This document shows, in pieces, positions 1 through 11,100 of a stretch of 64,000 nt of DNA. A program made the position numbers and the translations under genes. How positions within the stretch are numbered: the stretch's first letter is position 1; each line of letters starts with the position of its first letter. The notes beneath the pieces were generated by a model. It did no database searches. It was given only the letters and a program-made list of their open reading frames with translations, and had not been told where the DNA came from. This stretch comes from Cladopsammia gracilis. Taxonomy: Eukaryota; Cnidaria; Anthozoa; Scleractinia; Dendrophylliidae. The stretch covers positions 345,001 through 409,000 of the forward strand of contig JAJGOT010000198.1 of the NCBI GenBank assembly GCA_022457155.1, written 5' to 3'.

Positions 1-1447
1 GAAAAGGTTGGGCCTATGTTTTTCAATTCTATCGCCCTGTGGTTTGGAAAACTTGCTTAAACTCTCTTCAAAATTCACTCCATTGATATCTTCCTCTTGG
101 TGTTTTGAAAAAGCATTTTGTGTATGCGGACTAAGGTATTAAGTTTTAATTTTGGTAAGTTTGGATCTCAAAACATCAAAACCTCCATGACCGTAAATAA
201 ATTGTTGTTGTTGTTGTTGTTGTTATATTATCTACTTAAAATATTTGCCAACTTTTGACAGAAATTTCCTCTGTTGGAATCTAAAGTATATATAAAAAAA
301 ATCGTGATCAATTAACAAGGGTTACACATACATGACCGGCCTTGAAATGACGAAAAAAACTATAATGAGGAAAAGCAGCGAAGAAAAAATATACAACTAG
401 AGAAATGGACGGCTCTTCGTGTTAGGTTTGACTTTGTTAGTAGGCGCTTTTCAATGAACAGTGTATCTTGCCTTGTTGGATATTGAAATAGGCCAGTCAA
501 CATTTTCGTTGAACGTTGTTGAACGAAAATGGAAACAGATTCTATTCCATTCTTTTTCAACAAGCTCCAACTTGTTAAAAGACGTTCGAGTTAATCGTTC
601 TAACATGTTTAATGTGTTTTTGTAATCTCCGACATATCATGGGCAACTTCCCAAAAACTCCATGGCCTGAATTAGAAAAAAAAAAGAAAACAAGAATCCA
701 GCATCTCTGCTGGTCATTAACACGCTTTCAATCACTAATGAATGTCCGCTAGAGCATCCTGATATCCAGAACGTTTAAGACGACAGTGATGTGACTGGAG
801 TGGTGACAAATTATTTACCCCTACCTCCTTACAACGGCCACCTTTCGATCTTTAACGGCCAGTTCATGGTGGCCGTCGTTGCATGTGCAACACATTTTTG
901 GCATTGCAACATATCATTCTAAACTCTTTCTCAATTTTCCATTTAAAAGTCAGAACAAACGCGCTTATAATAATAATTGCAAAAGTGTGTATGAGAGCCG
1001 GCTGTTTTAAGTTCATTCATGGTGTGATTTCCTGAAATTCATACTATTTAACGTTCATTCAGCTCCATCGTCTCAGCAGAAGCTTAAACAATTTCACGAT
1101 GGTTTAGGGAAATGTTACAGTGTATCTATTTTATAGGAATAATAAAAAATGTCAACAAATCTAGAGGAGCGCATGGACAAAAGGAAAGTAAATGCTGTTA
1201 CCGTTTATACTTTTTCTATATACATGTATATAAGAACGTCTAGTCTTTCGGCTGAGGCGAGTTGGGGCTGGACGTTCCTCTATTTTGGTCGATTTCAGGC
1301 TGAAAACGTTCTTAGCACGTTCTAAGGATAAATGGTACAGCATTTAAACAAATCATAGCTCACAATAAGAATAAAAAAGTACAGGCGAAGTTCTACAACT
1401 TTGCCAATTATGATACATGCTTGCTATCGTGAAATGGAAAAAGACTT
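1..1447. other. Intergenic AT-rich DNA, no gene seen
   Basis: Only short chance ORFs occur on either strand, with no recognisable domain and no convincing exon. A short (TTG)n microsatellite lies at about 202-224. The missing N-terminal exon of the downstream P450 could lie here or upstream of the window, but I could not identify it. Confidence 0.6.
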
Positions 1448-1770
1448 ACCGTATTTTCTCGATTAAACGCTGGGCCCCGGATAAACGCCGGGTATAATAG
1501 AGGAAGTTGTAAGTAAGCCCCTCAAACGTTTATTTGTGGTATAATAAACTTAAGATTTAAGGGCAAGGTAAGAAAAGGCAAGGCAAGAAAAGGCAAGGCG
1601 TTTATCTGTGGTATAATAAACTTAAGATTTAAGGGCAAGGCAAGAAAACGCAAGGCAAGAAAAACGAATAACAACCCTTTTTTAAGAAATGGCGGGCGAG
1701 AAAAAACTGCTTATTGAAAGAAACGCGGGGTTGAAATAAACACCTGGGCATTTAATTGAGAAAATACGGA
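1448..1770. mobile_element. MITE with ACCGTATTTTCTCGATTAAA inverted ends
   Basis: The left end reads ACCGTATTTTCTCGATTAAA at 1448. The right end reads TTTAATTGAGAAAATACGG up to 1769, its reverse complement apart from one base. The interior carries a direct repeat with a period of about 72 bp (starts near 1529 and 1601) rich in GGCAAGG motifs. There is no transposase, so this is a non-autonomous DNA element. Its superfamily is not assigned. Confidence 0.75.
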
Positions 1771-2950
1771 AAATGCGTTTTTTTTAGCTCATTGTTAAAA
1801 TGATGGGAAATAGAGACGTTGTTAACTAAATCTCAGCCTGGATACGTTCCTGGTACCTTCTTTGACTTCTGGCCAATCTCAGCTTTTAAATTCTTATGTA
1901 AAAGAGGAAAAGGTATTGACTCAAAAGTTAGAACTACATTCCAGCATTACACGACTCCAGCCTGACACTGAACAGGCCAAAAAGCGCTGAAGACAGCGAG
2001 ACCGGTAGCTCTGAATTCTTCTGTAGGAGAATAACTTGCGTTCCTGCATGATATATTCCCTCTTTACAAGGATGGGAATTAATATGATTTAGTTTAGTCT
2101 AAACTAAACTTGTGGCACTATAACTTTCAATTATGAGTCGCTGAATTACTGTATTCAAAATTCTATTATGGAGACATAAAGTGTAATTCTAACTTTTGAA
2201 TCTCTCGACGAAATTCTATGGTGTGACCATTCAAATGAAACCTCTTGGACAGTACTTTTATATGATACCATTTGTTTTCCAATATTTTACAAAATTATGA
2301 TTTGCGATTTTTGTCAGTTGAATTTTTTGTTTGGCACTCTGAGGAGTTTTTTTTTAGGGTTAACCATCGCAATTTGTGCCTTATATGCTGACGCCCGATC
2401 TCACCTCTCTGGTCCTCCGTAATTCAGCTACGTGCTGCAATGGAGGAAGTGGCAGCAGATTTGGTTGTTTGTTTTTGACTGACTCCCAACAAAACAGTAA
2501 GAAATGACCCCCTTGCAAAATATCGGAAGCGACACTTTTTAGCCGCTTAACGCACGATTGTGAAAAGTCATTACTGAGTTCCTTTCAGCTATTAAAATGA
2601 AATGAAATTACACTAAATGGCAGCCGCATAATGTTAAGCACAACCCAAGCAATTTAACAACAGCAAGTGATAAGAGGGCCTAGGGGATGCTGGGATTACA
2701 GCCGCATCAATTAAACTGGGGCACTCGAAATGGAATATTTAATTTAGGGAAACGATTGGAACGGCATTTTACTGATTTTAGTGCCTTTAAAGGACATTAT
2801 GTGAAAGCTAAATAAAGGACAGTTTGATCCTTTCGGGCCGGTTTCTTAGCTGAGTCATATCCCCAGAAATTACTAGCTGCTTTTTTCCTTTCCGAATTTT
2901 CCTTGCTGACCTTTTTTTTTTTGTACCCAACACGACATTTTTTTCTAGTA
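1771..2950. other. Intergenic DNA with one dispersed-repeat copy
   Basis: No gene is seen. About 2110-2345 is a diverged copy of the dispersed repeat whose core (GTGTGACCATTCAAATGAAA) recurs through the window and forms the satellite at 53 kb. The rest is unassigned. Confidence 0.55.
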
Positions 2951-3151
2951 TTCGAAAACAAAACAATTTACTTTGGCGAAACAAGAAGACGACTAGGGGA
3001 CCGTTTTCATGAACATATACGAAACGTTGAAAACAAAAATGACAAAGACGCAGGTAAGCCAATCACTGGACACTTGAATCGGCTCTCCAATCATTCTATA
3101 CAACACATGGCAATCTGCGGCCTACACCAGCAGGGCAACACGGGGAGTTAA
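2951..3151 (+). pseudogene. Decayed GIY-YIG endonuclease fragment of a Penelope-like element
   Basis: The frame reads FENKTIYFGETRRRLGDRF, then HEHIRNVENKNDKDAGKP and a GHLNRLSNHS stretch. This matches the spacing of a GIY-YIG nuclease: a YxGET segment, an Arg-rich helix ending in EH, and a later H-x-N/H motif. Such domains form the C-terminus of Penelope-like retroelements. A stop follows GNTGS and no reverse transcriptase lies upstream, so it is a truncated relic. The element class is family knowledge; the exact lineage is unknown. Confidence 0.6.
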
Positions 3152-3755
3152 AGTTCAAGGCGACATTTTCTAAAGAAAAGTTTACCAAAGAGCCGCTCCT
3201 TTCTGGGTTATATGTTCGGTCATTTCTCTCTGTAATTATATACATTTTATTGAGAAAGACACGATGCACCAACTGTACAAAACGATGCTAATCTAATTTC
3301 CATCTCAGTATAAACATGCAGTTAAACAACAAAGTATTTCTTAGGTGACAGTTAAGCCCCGTCCAGACCCTCAGATAAGTCAACTTGCCGTCAGGATAAT
3401 CTAAACCTTAAACTTGTGGTTTTATCAGTTCTGTGAAATACCTTCACGAATGTAGTAGGATCGTTAGTAAAATGGTAAAATGACAGTGGAGCCTACTGTG
3501 ATGTATATCAGTAACGGTGCTGGTCTATTTTTACTGGTGCTTTAAGTTGGCGTATTTTCTTAAGATATTAGCCACTATTAACCAACGAAAAATAATAACA
3601 GTGAATGTTATTTTAGGTTATCAACAATAAAAATAAAAAAAAAAACCGACAAAAGTAAGCACGCGAGAGAAACAAAACGACGCTTTTATAAGGTTATCTT
3701 TTGTTTTTAAGTTGCAACGATATCTTTATCAACAACACGTACAAGACCACCGTAT
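3152..3755. other. Intergenic DNA, nothing recognised
   Basis: AT-rich sequence with short A runs. No exon, domain or paired repeat end was found. Confidence 0.5.
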
Positions 3756-3789
3756 TTTAAAAGGTAGAGTCTACCTTCTATAGCTCAGA

Positions 3790-4545
3790 AGGAGGTCGGA
3801 CACTTATTGAGAATTATATAACGTAATGTCGACATTTAGAGTTATATTTCAATACATTTTTAAGTGTAAAAAAAGAAAATCTAAAATCCCCACTCAGGAT
3901 TGAACCTGTGACCTCAGCTAGGCTTATTTTAAAGTGCCAAAGTTTTTGAATAAGTTCCAAACGTCGGGCCTTGCCCTTCTTTAGTGGAAATACGTTCGTT
4001 GAGAAATACGCCACGACGTCTAAAGTTTAAAATGATTGTCTCTTGCATGCGCGCGCGCGACCTTCAGAAGAAACGAAAGTCAGAATTTAGGCCTTGCGGT
4101 TGACAGGTATCAAGTTGGAAAATAAGACGCATCTCCTGCCGTTTCCTTTGCTTGTTTTCGCCGCAGAGCTTGACGCCGCAAACTTGCACGTCATCCGCAG
4201 AGTGTCCATTGGAACTGAAGTGCTCTGCGACTGGAAAACCGGGTGCACTCTTGGTAATACTCCTGAGATGTTCGCCAAACAGTTCCCTAAGAGTGCGCCC
4301 AGTTTCGCCGATGTAAATGGCAGGTCAGCGACGGCAGGAGATGCAGTATATAAGGCCAGATGCCAGACAAGTAAAGGACTCTCTCTCTGGTGAAGACTTA
4401 AATAGCCTACCGTACCACTATAACTCCTAGCTTCTCGTGTTGCTTGGTCCTACATTTAACTATATAAACTGCTACCCCTAACCTCAGCTGAAAGCTAACC
4501 AGTTACTCAGTTATATAAGTCTCAATAAGGTGTCCGACCTCCTTC
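3790..4545 (-). mobile_element. TIR element with tRNA-like module, copy 1, interrupted
   Basis: The ends are inverted: GGTCGGACAC at 3794 and GTGTCCGACC ending at 4539. The pairing continues inward through TTATATAAC and outward through the CATAGCTCAGAAGGAGG arms. The minus strand carries a B-box-like GGTTCAATCCT and an A-box-like stretch, as in copy 2 at 19653-19939. Relative to copy 2, roughly 470 bp (about 3926-4397) is extra here. That insert holds a Penelope endonuclease fragment, so a later insertion split this copy. Confidence 0.6.
4085..4390 (-). pseudogene. Penelope-like GIY-YIG endonuclease relic, minus strand
   Basis: Read on the minus strand, the sequence gives LIYCISCRR, a stop, then PAIYIGETGRTLRELFGEH, followed by FPVAEHFSSNGHSADD and a C-terminal RLIFQLDT region. 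The Y-IGETGR core with the following Arg/His helix is the GIY-YIG signature found at the C-terminus of Penelope-like elements. An in-frame TGA and the absence of a reverse transcriptase show decay. It lies inside the interrupted TIR element. It differs clearly from the fragments at 2951 and 42564, so it belongs to another lineage. Confidence 0.7.
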
Positions 4546-4633
4546 TGAGCTATGGAATCTATACTCTACCATTTTAAAAGCACTACAATCATGTGGAGGC
4601 GCGGTAGTGCAGAGATTTGCGTGTAAAACTTCA

Positions 4634-4801
4634 GGGCCGGGTTGTTCAAATCGCAACTAAGCTAACCCATGGTTATCCTTTAGTTTCGGCTTTGATTTGT
4701 CTGCGAGTGTAGCTTAAAACTAGCTTTAAAAATCCTTTTAAACAAAAGAAATTAAATCCTTGGTTAAGGCTAGCGTTAATTGGCTTTCGAACAACTGGGC
4801 C
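4634..4801. mobile_element. MITE inside SINE head, GGGCC ends (copy A)
   Basis: The inverted ends are GGGCCGGGTTGTTCAAA at 4634 and TTCGAACAACTGGGCC ending at 4801. It separates the A-box-like and B-box parts of the SINE. There is no coding capacity. It shares its end sequence with the element 30 bp downstream. Confidence 0.7.
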
Positions 4802-4830
4802 AAGATCCGCAGGTTGGTGGTTCAAGTCCT

Positions 4831-4934
4831 GGGCCGAGTTGTTCGAAGGACTATTAGCGCTAATTCAAGGTTAATTATCATGACAACTCATATGTTCTGT
4901 TGACATTTAATCCAGGTTTTGAACAACTCGGCCC
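4831..4934. mobile_element. MITE inside SINE, GGGCC ends (copy B)
   Basis: GGGCCGAGTTGTTCGAA at 4831 pairs with TTTGAACAACTCGGCCC ending at 4934. It is shorter than copy A and has a different interior. It lies directly after the SINE B box. Confidence 0.7.
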
Positions 4935-5192
4935 TGGTGTTGTTTTCTTAGACAAGATACTTTACTCTACATTATCTCTCCCACCCAGGTGTATAAATGG
5001 GTACCGGCGTCAAAATACTGAGGATTAAACCGTACGATGGACTAGCATCCCATCCGGGGTGGGGAGCAATATTTCTAGTGGCCTCATGCTACGGAAACGG
5101 GATTACGCTCCGGCCAAGAAGACTGCCTGAGCGGCTCGTGTGAGACTTTCTTGAAATCAAAAACATGAAGATTTTCTTTTCTTTAATTTCAG

Positions 5193-8100
5193 GCTACCTT
5201 TGATGGGCGTGGCCTTCAGTTTCACTTAAGGTGCGCAGAGCGCTACAAGACAGCCTATCGTGTCTGGTTTGGACCCACTAGGTCAGCGGTTGTCCTCTGT
5301 CATCCCGATGCAGTTAAACCAGTGCTACCAAGTACCTTTAAAGAAAAATCAGTGTGTCGCCTTCTTTCACCATTTCTAGGTAAAAATATGTGATAAAAAT
5401 ACTATTTACAAGGCTTAAAAAGTTAAAAGAAGAAAAAAAAAAACCCGAACGTTATCGACTAATTAAGTCATCTTCAGGGTACTAGAAGAGACCGTCCGCT
5501 ACACACACATTTTATTTGGGAATCACTTATATGTAAACTGAACACAACGGCAATTGTTTTAACTACCTAGTACGTGTTTTCCTTTTTCTTTTGCAATCGT
5601 ATATTTTAATATTTGTTTATTTCTAGGAGTCGGCCTTGGTCTCCAAAATGGAGAAAGATGGAAGAGTACAAGAAAGCTCTTAACACCTGCATTCCACTTT
5701 GAAACAATCAAGTCCTACACCAAGATTTTTCAGCAGTCAGCAGAGGTTCTCCTGGTAAGAAGTTAAACTAAATTCATTATAATTATCAAGTTTAGGTCGC
5801 GAGAATCTAATTAAAAGTTAATGTTGACTAAACACTTCCATGCGTCGTGCACTCTGTTTCCAATAAAATGGCTAAAAGGAGGGTCGTGGCACAAGCGTGA
5901 AAGCTGCCTAAATTGTTTTCCTTGCATAATATTCTGCGAGATTTCGTTTCTTCTTATTTTCGCTGCTCAGCTTTTTATACGTACTTCGAAATGTGGGAGG
6001 GTTTTGCCTCGATTTTTTTTAGAATAAACCTTTATTCATAACAAACAAGAGAAAAGAAAATATACAGTAGAGTTGTTAGAAAAATTAATTACACCAGCAG
6101 TTGTGAAGTTAATTTATAAAAAGTGCCTCGAATTTTCGCTAAATCGCAATTTCCTTTCCATCTCCGAAATTTCTCCAAATGTTAATTATTATTTATTTTT
6201 TTCCTATCCCAGGAGAATGAAAGTTTCTCAGAATTTCAACAGAGCAAAATTCACCGAAATTGGGTTGCATCACTTTTCACGTTACTGTGCACAAACGTAT
6301 GCTTCTATTTTCAGGGAAAGTGGTCCTCATGTCCAGATGGAGAGGTAGAGCTATTTCAAGACATTGGCTTATTGTCGCTGGACTCCATTTTGAAATGCGC
6401 CTTCAGTTACCGGAGTGACTGCCAAGTCAAAAGATAAGATGCTTTGTACTTTACGTTGAGGTTATCCGGCTGGCAATATTTTTTGCAGAAGTAGTGCAGC
6501 TTGGTGCTGTAATTTTTCTAAAAAAAAAATGTTCTTAGATTTGTACTATTCAAGTCCAAAGGCACTGGTGCAAACTAAAAGTGCTGGGCAATAACTACTA
6601 GAAATACGTGTCTCGCAGAACATCGCGAAGCTCGGGGTAGGGTGCACCGCAAAATGTTAGCAACGGATGAGGGAGAGAATGGAATTTCTGGTTTAACTGG
6701 GGGTTGGGTTGCATGGCCACAACTGCTCCGAAATTAGAAGTTGAGACATTCTCGTTCCCAGTGGCTCGTCACACTGGATGACGTCAATTAAAGATTTGTC
6801 GCGGTTTGTTGCTAGGCAACTGCAGGACGCCAACGTGATATATATATACACCAAATTGAAGAAACGTTGACTCGTGAAAAGCATAAACCATGAACGATGA
6901 GACCGAATGGGATTCTGGGTAGGCAGCGTTGGCAAGCTATTAATATTCTATTTCTTGATAATCAAGATCTTTTCTTTGTTTGAGACATTTAAGAGCATGA
7001 TTTATGCATCCTGTGTTAATATAATGTGTATTCTGTCACAGACGAAGATTAATTTACCCAACTTCCCAGTAAACCTTTGGGTCGCATCGTTCATGGTTTA
7101 TGCTTTTCACCCGACAACGTTTCTTCAGTTTGGTGTATATACATGTACATTGTATAAAGGCAACCCGAGTTTCCACCGCCAAAGCGATCCACGCGCGACA
7201 AATTTATAAACCTCGCTACGCTTGTGCCTAATCGGCCCTTGCTTCGCGAGAAGTTGAATAATGACGAACTATCAACTGACAATTAATTTAGTAATGTACT
7301 CCTTTTTAAGGAAATAATGTCAATACTGTCCTTTCCTGCATGTCAGGAGGGACATCGAATCACTTTAACTCAAAATAAGAAGTTTTAAGCATCCCAATAA
7401 ACAAAAAGGTCACAAGAATGCTTCCTTTCCCCAGTCGCGTTATTAAATTTAATTTTGAGGGTATCAAAACAAAATTTACGTAACAGAACTGCTAAATATA
7501 TTAAACGCACTACATTGTATTAATCAGTTTACTGACTAAGCAGTCAATAAGCAGATACTTATTTCAATATTTTGTTTTCAGCACACTTGACGCGTTTATG
7601 ACTGCAATTCACGAAAATACTCAAGCAATTATGGACAGGTTTAAGTGAGTAATCGCTTTTGGTTAAAATGAAGAAGTGAATTATGAAAAACAATGTTATA
7701 TTTCAAAAAAAGTCAGAAATGAATCTAGCCTGTGAAAAGACTCGTTTTATCACAGGCTTAAAAGACACAGGGTTAACAGGGGCATTGGGTTAAAAGCGTG
7801 GCTAGTACGTCGGTCGAAATTCTTTTAACCCAATGTAGGAGCAGCCCAATACTCCTAAGAAGAGGCCAGTGTTCACAGGCTAAAATGAACCATGATCAAA
7901 CACTTTAAAATCTGGGCTGCCTGTGGTCTCTTTACTCATGCGCGAAGCGGCATGAGGTAAGGTTTCGGCTCCGTTTTTCTTGTTATTTTTGCATGCAAAT
8001 TTATGCAAATTTATGTACGCATATTTTTAATTGGGCATTTCCGGTTCATAGCTTTGCCATTTAGACTTCCTGTTTAGTGACTTCCGGCTACTCTCACTTC

Positions 8101-11100
8101 CGGTAAAACAGCGTTACTTAAGTGTCACGACGGCATCTCCTACAACCCTACTTACATTACTAATGCTCACGTTTCGTATATATGACTTACAAGAATCACT
8201 GGCTTCATTTCCAAAACATTCAATAGTAAATAACGTGGTTTGCAGGAACGATGACTGAATGAAAGGAGTTACTCTTCTCCATGTCGGACATCTTCTTATC
8301 ATGTTTAAAATATATATGCTTCCATGACTTTTGGCGATTTTTTCTTCGCATTTCAAAGCAATAAAGCAAGCTTAAGCAAACGCCAGGCCATAATCATGAC
8401 ATTTATTAGCCAAGACAGTTTCCCATTAACTCAGTTCTTCACATACGACTCTGACGGCAAGGAAATTTTAAGGTCATATTTCTTTTTTCAGGAATCCACT
8501 GTACCATTTTAATTTCATCTACAACCTGACTCCTGCAGGAAGAAAATTCAGTCATAATTCCAGCATTGTGGCTCGTAAAGCGGACAAAATAATCAGAAAA
8601 AGAAGAAATAAACTTTTGGAACAGGTACATGTTTTGTTCCCTGACTGAGTAACTTGCTAAATAACTGGCGACTGTCTTATTGACAAAGTGACCATCGTAA
8701 CTGTCTAACCCACTGACTGATAATTAACTGTACTTACTTGATTGATTGACTAATTGATTGACTGGTTGATTGATTGATTGATTGATTGATTGCCAAACAA
8801 TTAATCATTTGATGTTTTGATCATACTTGATCATACTGGCTTATTTATTTATTCATTTATTTAGTATACTTGATTGATTGATTAATTGACTGATTGATTG
8901 ACTGATCGATTGATTGATTTACATGTACTGACTGACGGACTGAATGTTTGTCTGGCTGATTGATTGATTGATTGATTGAGTGTTTGACTGATTGATTGAT
9001 TGACTTACTGACTGACTGACTGACGGACTCAATGTTTGTCTGACTGATTGGCTGTTTGGTTGATCGATTGATTGATTGATTGAATGATTAATTGCTTGAC
9101 TGTTTGATTGACTGCTAAATGGCTTTGAATAAATTATACAATAATTGAAATGGACTTCCATATTACATGAAATTTTCGCGACACGTTCATTTTGCGAATT
9201 TCGCGATTTAAAAAAAAATCGCGAAATTTAAGTGACGCGAACAATAAGTGTCGCGAACACAACATGACGCGAAAATTAAGTGACTCATATTAATTCAATA
9301 ATCAATTTTGCAAGAACAAGTTCGCAACGTGGTATTCGGCAGAAGTCCAAAAGCAAAGATAGTGGAGTTAACTTTGAAGCTGTGAATGTCGATCTTAAGA
9401 TATCGCTTTTGAAACCAATTCATGCAACTTGGTTGGTGGAAATATGTAACTTTTTCACCAGCCCACAGGGAAAGGTTCCTGTCTTGAAAGGATGGGAGAA
9501 AGCGGGAACAACGGGTGTATGGTAACTGGAAAATAAGTGTTACCGCCTGTAGTTCCATATATTAAATGACTCGTGAGACTGGTATACATGTTTCTAAACG
9601 GCATTATGTTACTAAACGGCATCATTGTTTTCTTCGGATTCCGTAGGAAGGAATTTTCAATGTAAATGGATATTCTGGTCAATAGGCCATTTGCACAATG
9701 ACGTCATATGACTACAACTACCAGAATCCTTTAGTTTTTTGTTTTGTAGTGCAAATTAGGGTTATTGTTATTTAAACCGCACTGGGATTACAAAATTTAA
9801 ATAAGAAAGGAAAAATGAAATGAATTCTGGTAGTTGTAGTCAAATGACGCCATCGTGTAATTGTCCTATTAACTCAAGACCAATAATTCACATTCAAACA
9901 TTTAAAACTGTTTGTGGACATTGTGAGAACTGCTTTGATTATAGAGTGTTTTCACGCACGTGGTCTGCAGCTATGCTAATTTATTTGAACAAAACAAAGT
10001 GTTTGCATGAGAAAAGAGTTCAATCCCCACGGGATTAGCTTGGGACACCAATAAGGCCGCCGTTTTATTGTTTTGGGACACAAACATGGCCGCCGTGACG
10101 TCATGTGAAAACACTCCATACTGTTGACATATAGTTCCACCGTTGCATTTTTGTTAATTTTGACGTTGCACCTTTGATAAAGCCGTTTTATTTAATTCAA
10201 GGACATGTTAAATAACATTACCAAGGAAATTGTGTCTAACTCAAAAAAGCGAAATTAAAGTGATTCAAGATATAAAATGTTCCCAAATTGCGAAATTAAT
10301 GTGTCATGAAATATGCGCACCCCAAAATCGCGAAATAAACGTGCGCGAAAATTTCATGTAATAAGGTAGTCGATACATTCATTTATCCATTTACATGTAT
10401 TCCCTCATTCATTCCCTCATTCATTCATTCATTCATTCATTCATTCATTCATTCATTCATTCACTCACACTCATTCATTCATTCATTCATTCATTTATTC
10501 ACTCATTCAGTCAGGCATTCATTTATTCACTGGTGCTTTTTACTTTTTAGCCAGAAGAGGAAGCTCTAAGAAGGCAAGAACACTACGACTTTCTTGATGT
10601 CTTACTTGAGGCAAAGGTATGAATCATTTTTTCGTTCTGGTTACCTGTTGCTAATTACATATTTTTCCAATCATATATTATTTTGTATGATACATAGCCC
10701 ATTCAAGACTCACAGTTTACCGTTAAAACATTTTTCCGTGTGTGTATGTGTGTATTGCATTGTCTCAGGACGCCTCTCTCGATTAGCACTTTCATTTTGA
10801 CCTTAGTTTCACCCAAGATAATTCTTCATAAATGAGAGCTAGCTGTAAACGCTTTAAAACTTATTTTAAGGTCTCTCCCTAGCATGTTCCAGACCAGGCT
10901 ACACTGTTAATTCAAAACATCTGCGGTTTCAGCCCCAAAGTGTCTATGCAGCCCTTAATTGTCCCTGGAGCTGACTGGAGCTGATTCGTTCTCCTTGCTA
11001 AAGTTCTCTATAATTTTGTTGTGTTTGTTTCAGCGCGAGAACGGACAAAGTTTAACTGATGAGGAAATTCGAGCAGAAGTTAGAACTTTCATGTTTGCGG

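Larger units (their letters stand above)
4595..5145 (+). mobile_element. tRNA-type SINE, split by two MITEs
   Basis: The head resembles a tRNA-like 5-prime module (GGCGCGGTAGTGCAGAG near 4600). A clear B box GGTTCAAGTCC lies at about 4819. The body has the motifs CCCAGGTGTATAAATGGGTA and GATGGACTAGCATCCCATCC, which I recognise as the conserved central part of cnidarian and other metazoan tRNA-SINEs. Two small TIR elements (4634-4801 and 4831-4934) interrupt the head. The 3-prime boundary is uncertain. Confidence 0.65.
9163..10361. mobile_element. 1.2-kb TIR element with TA flanks, P450 intron 5
   Basis: The left end TTACATGAAATTTTCGCG at 9163 and the right end CGCGAAAATTTCATGTAA ending at 10361 are perfect inverted repeats. 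TA precedes and follows the element (9161-9162, 10362-10363), as in Tc1/mariner-type insertions. Subterminal regions are rich in TCGCGAA motifs on both sides. Two smaller MITEs lie inside. No transposase remains, so it is non-autonomous. Confidence 0.8.

Noticed and set aside
8919..9161. Gln/Ser/Asn-rich ORF on the minus strand
   Set aside because: Translation of the TGAT/TGAC tetranucleotide tract.
11048..11066. CTGATGAGGAAA resembling a hammerhead ribozyme core
   Set aside because: It is in P450 exon 7 (LTDEEI codons) and lacks the flanking stems.
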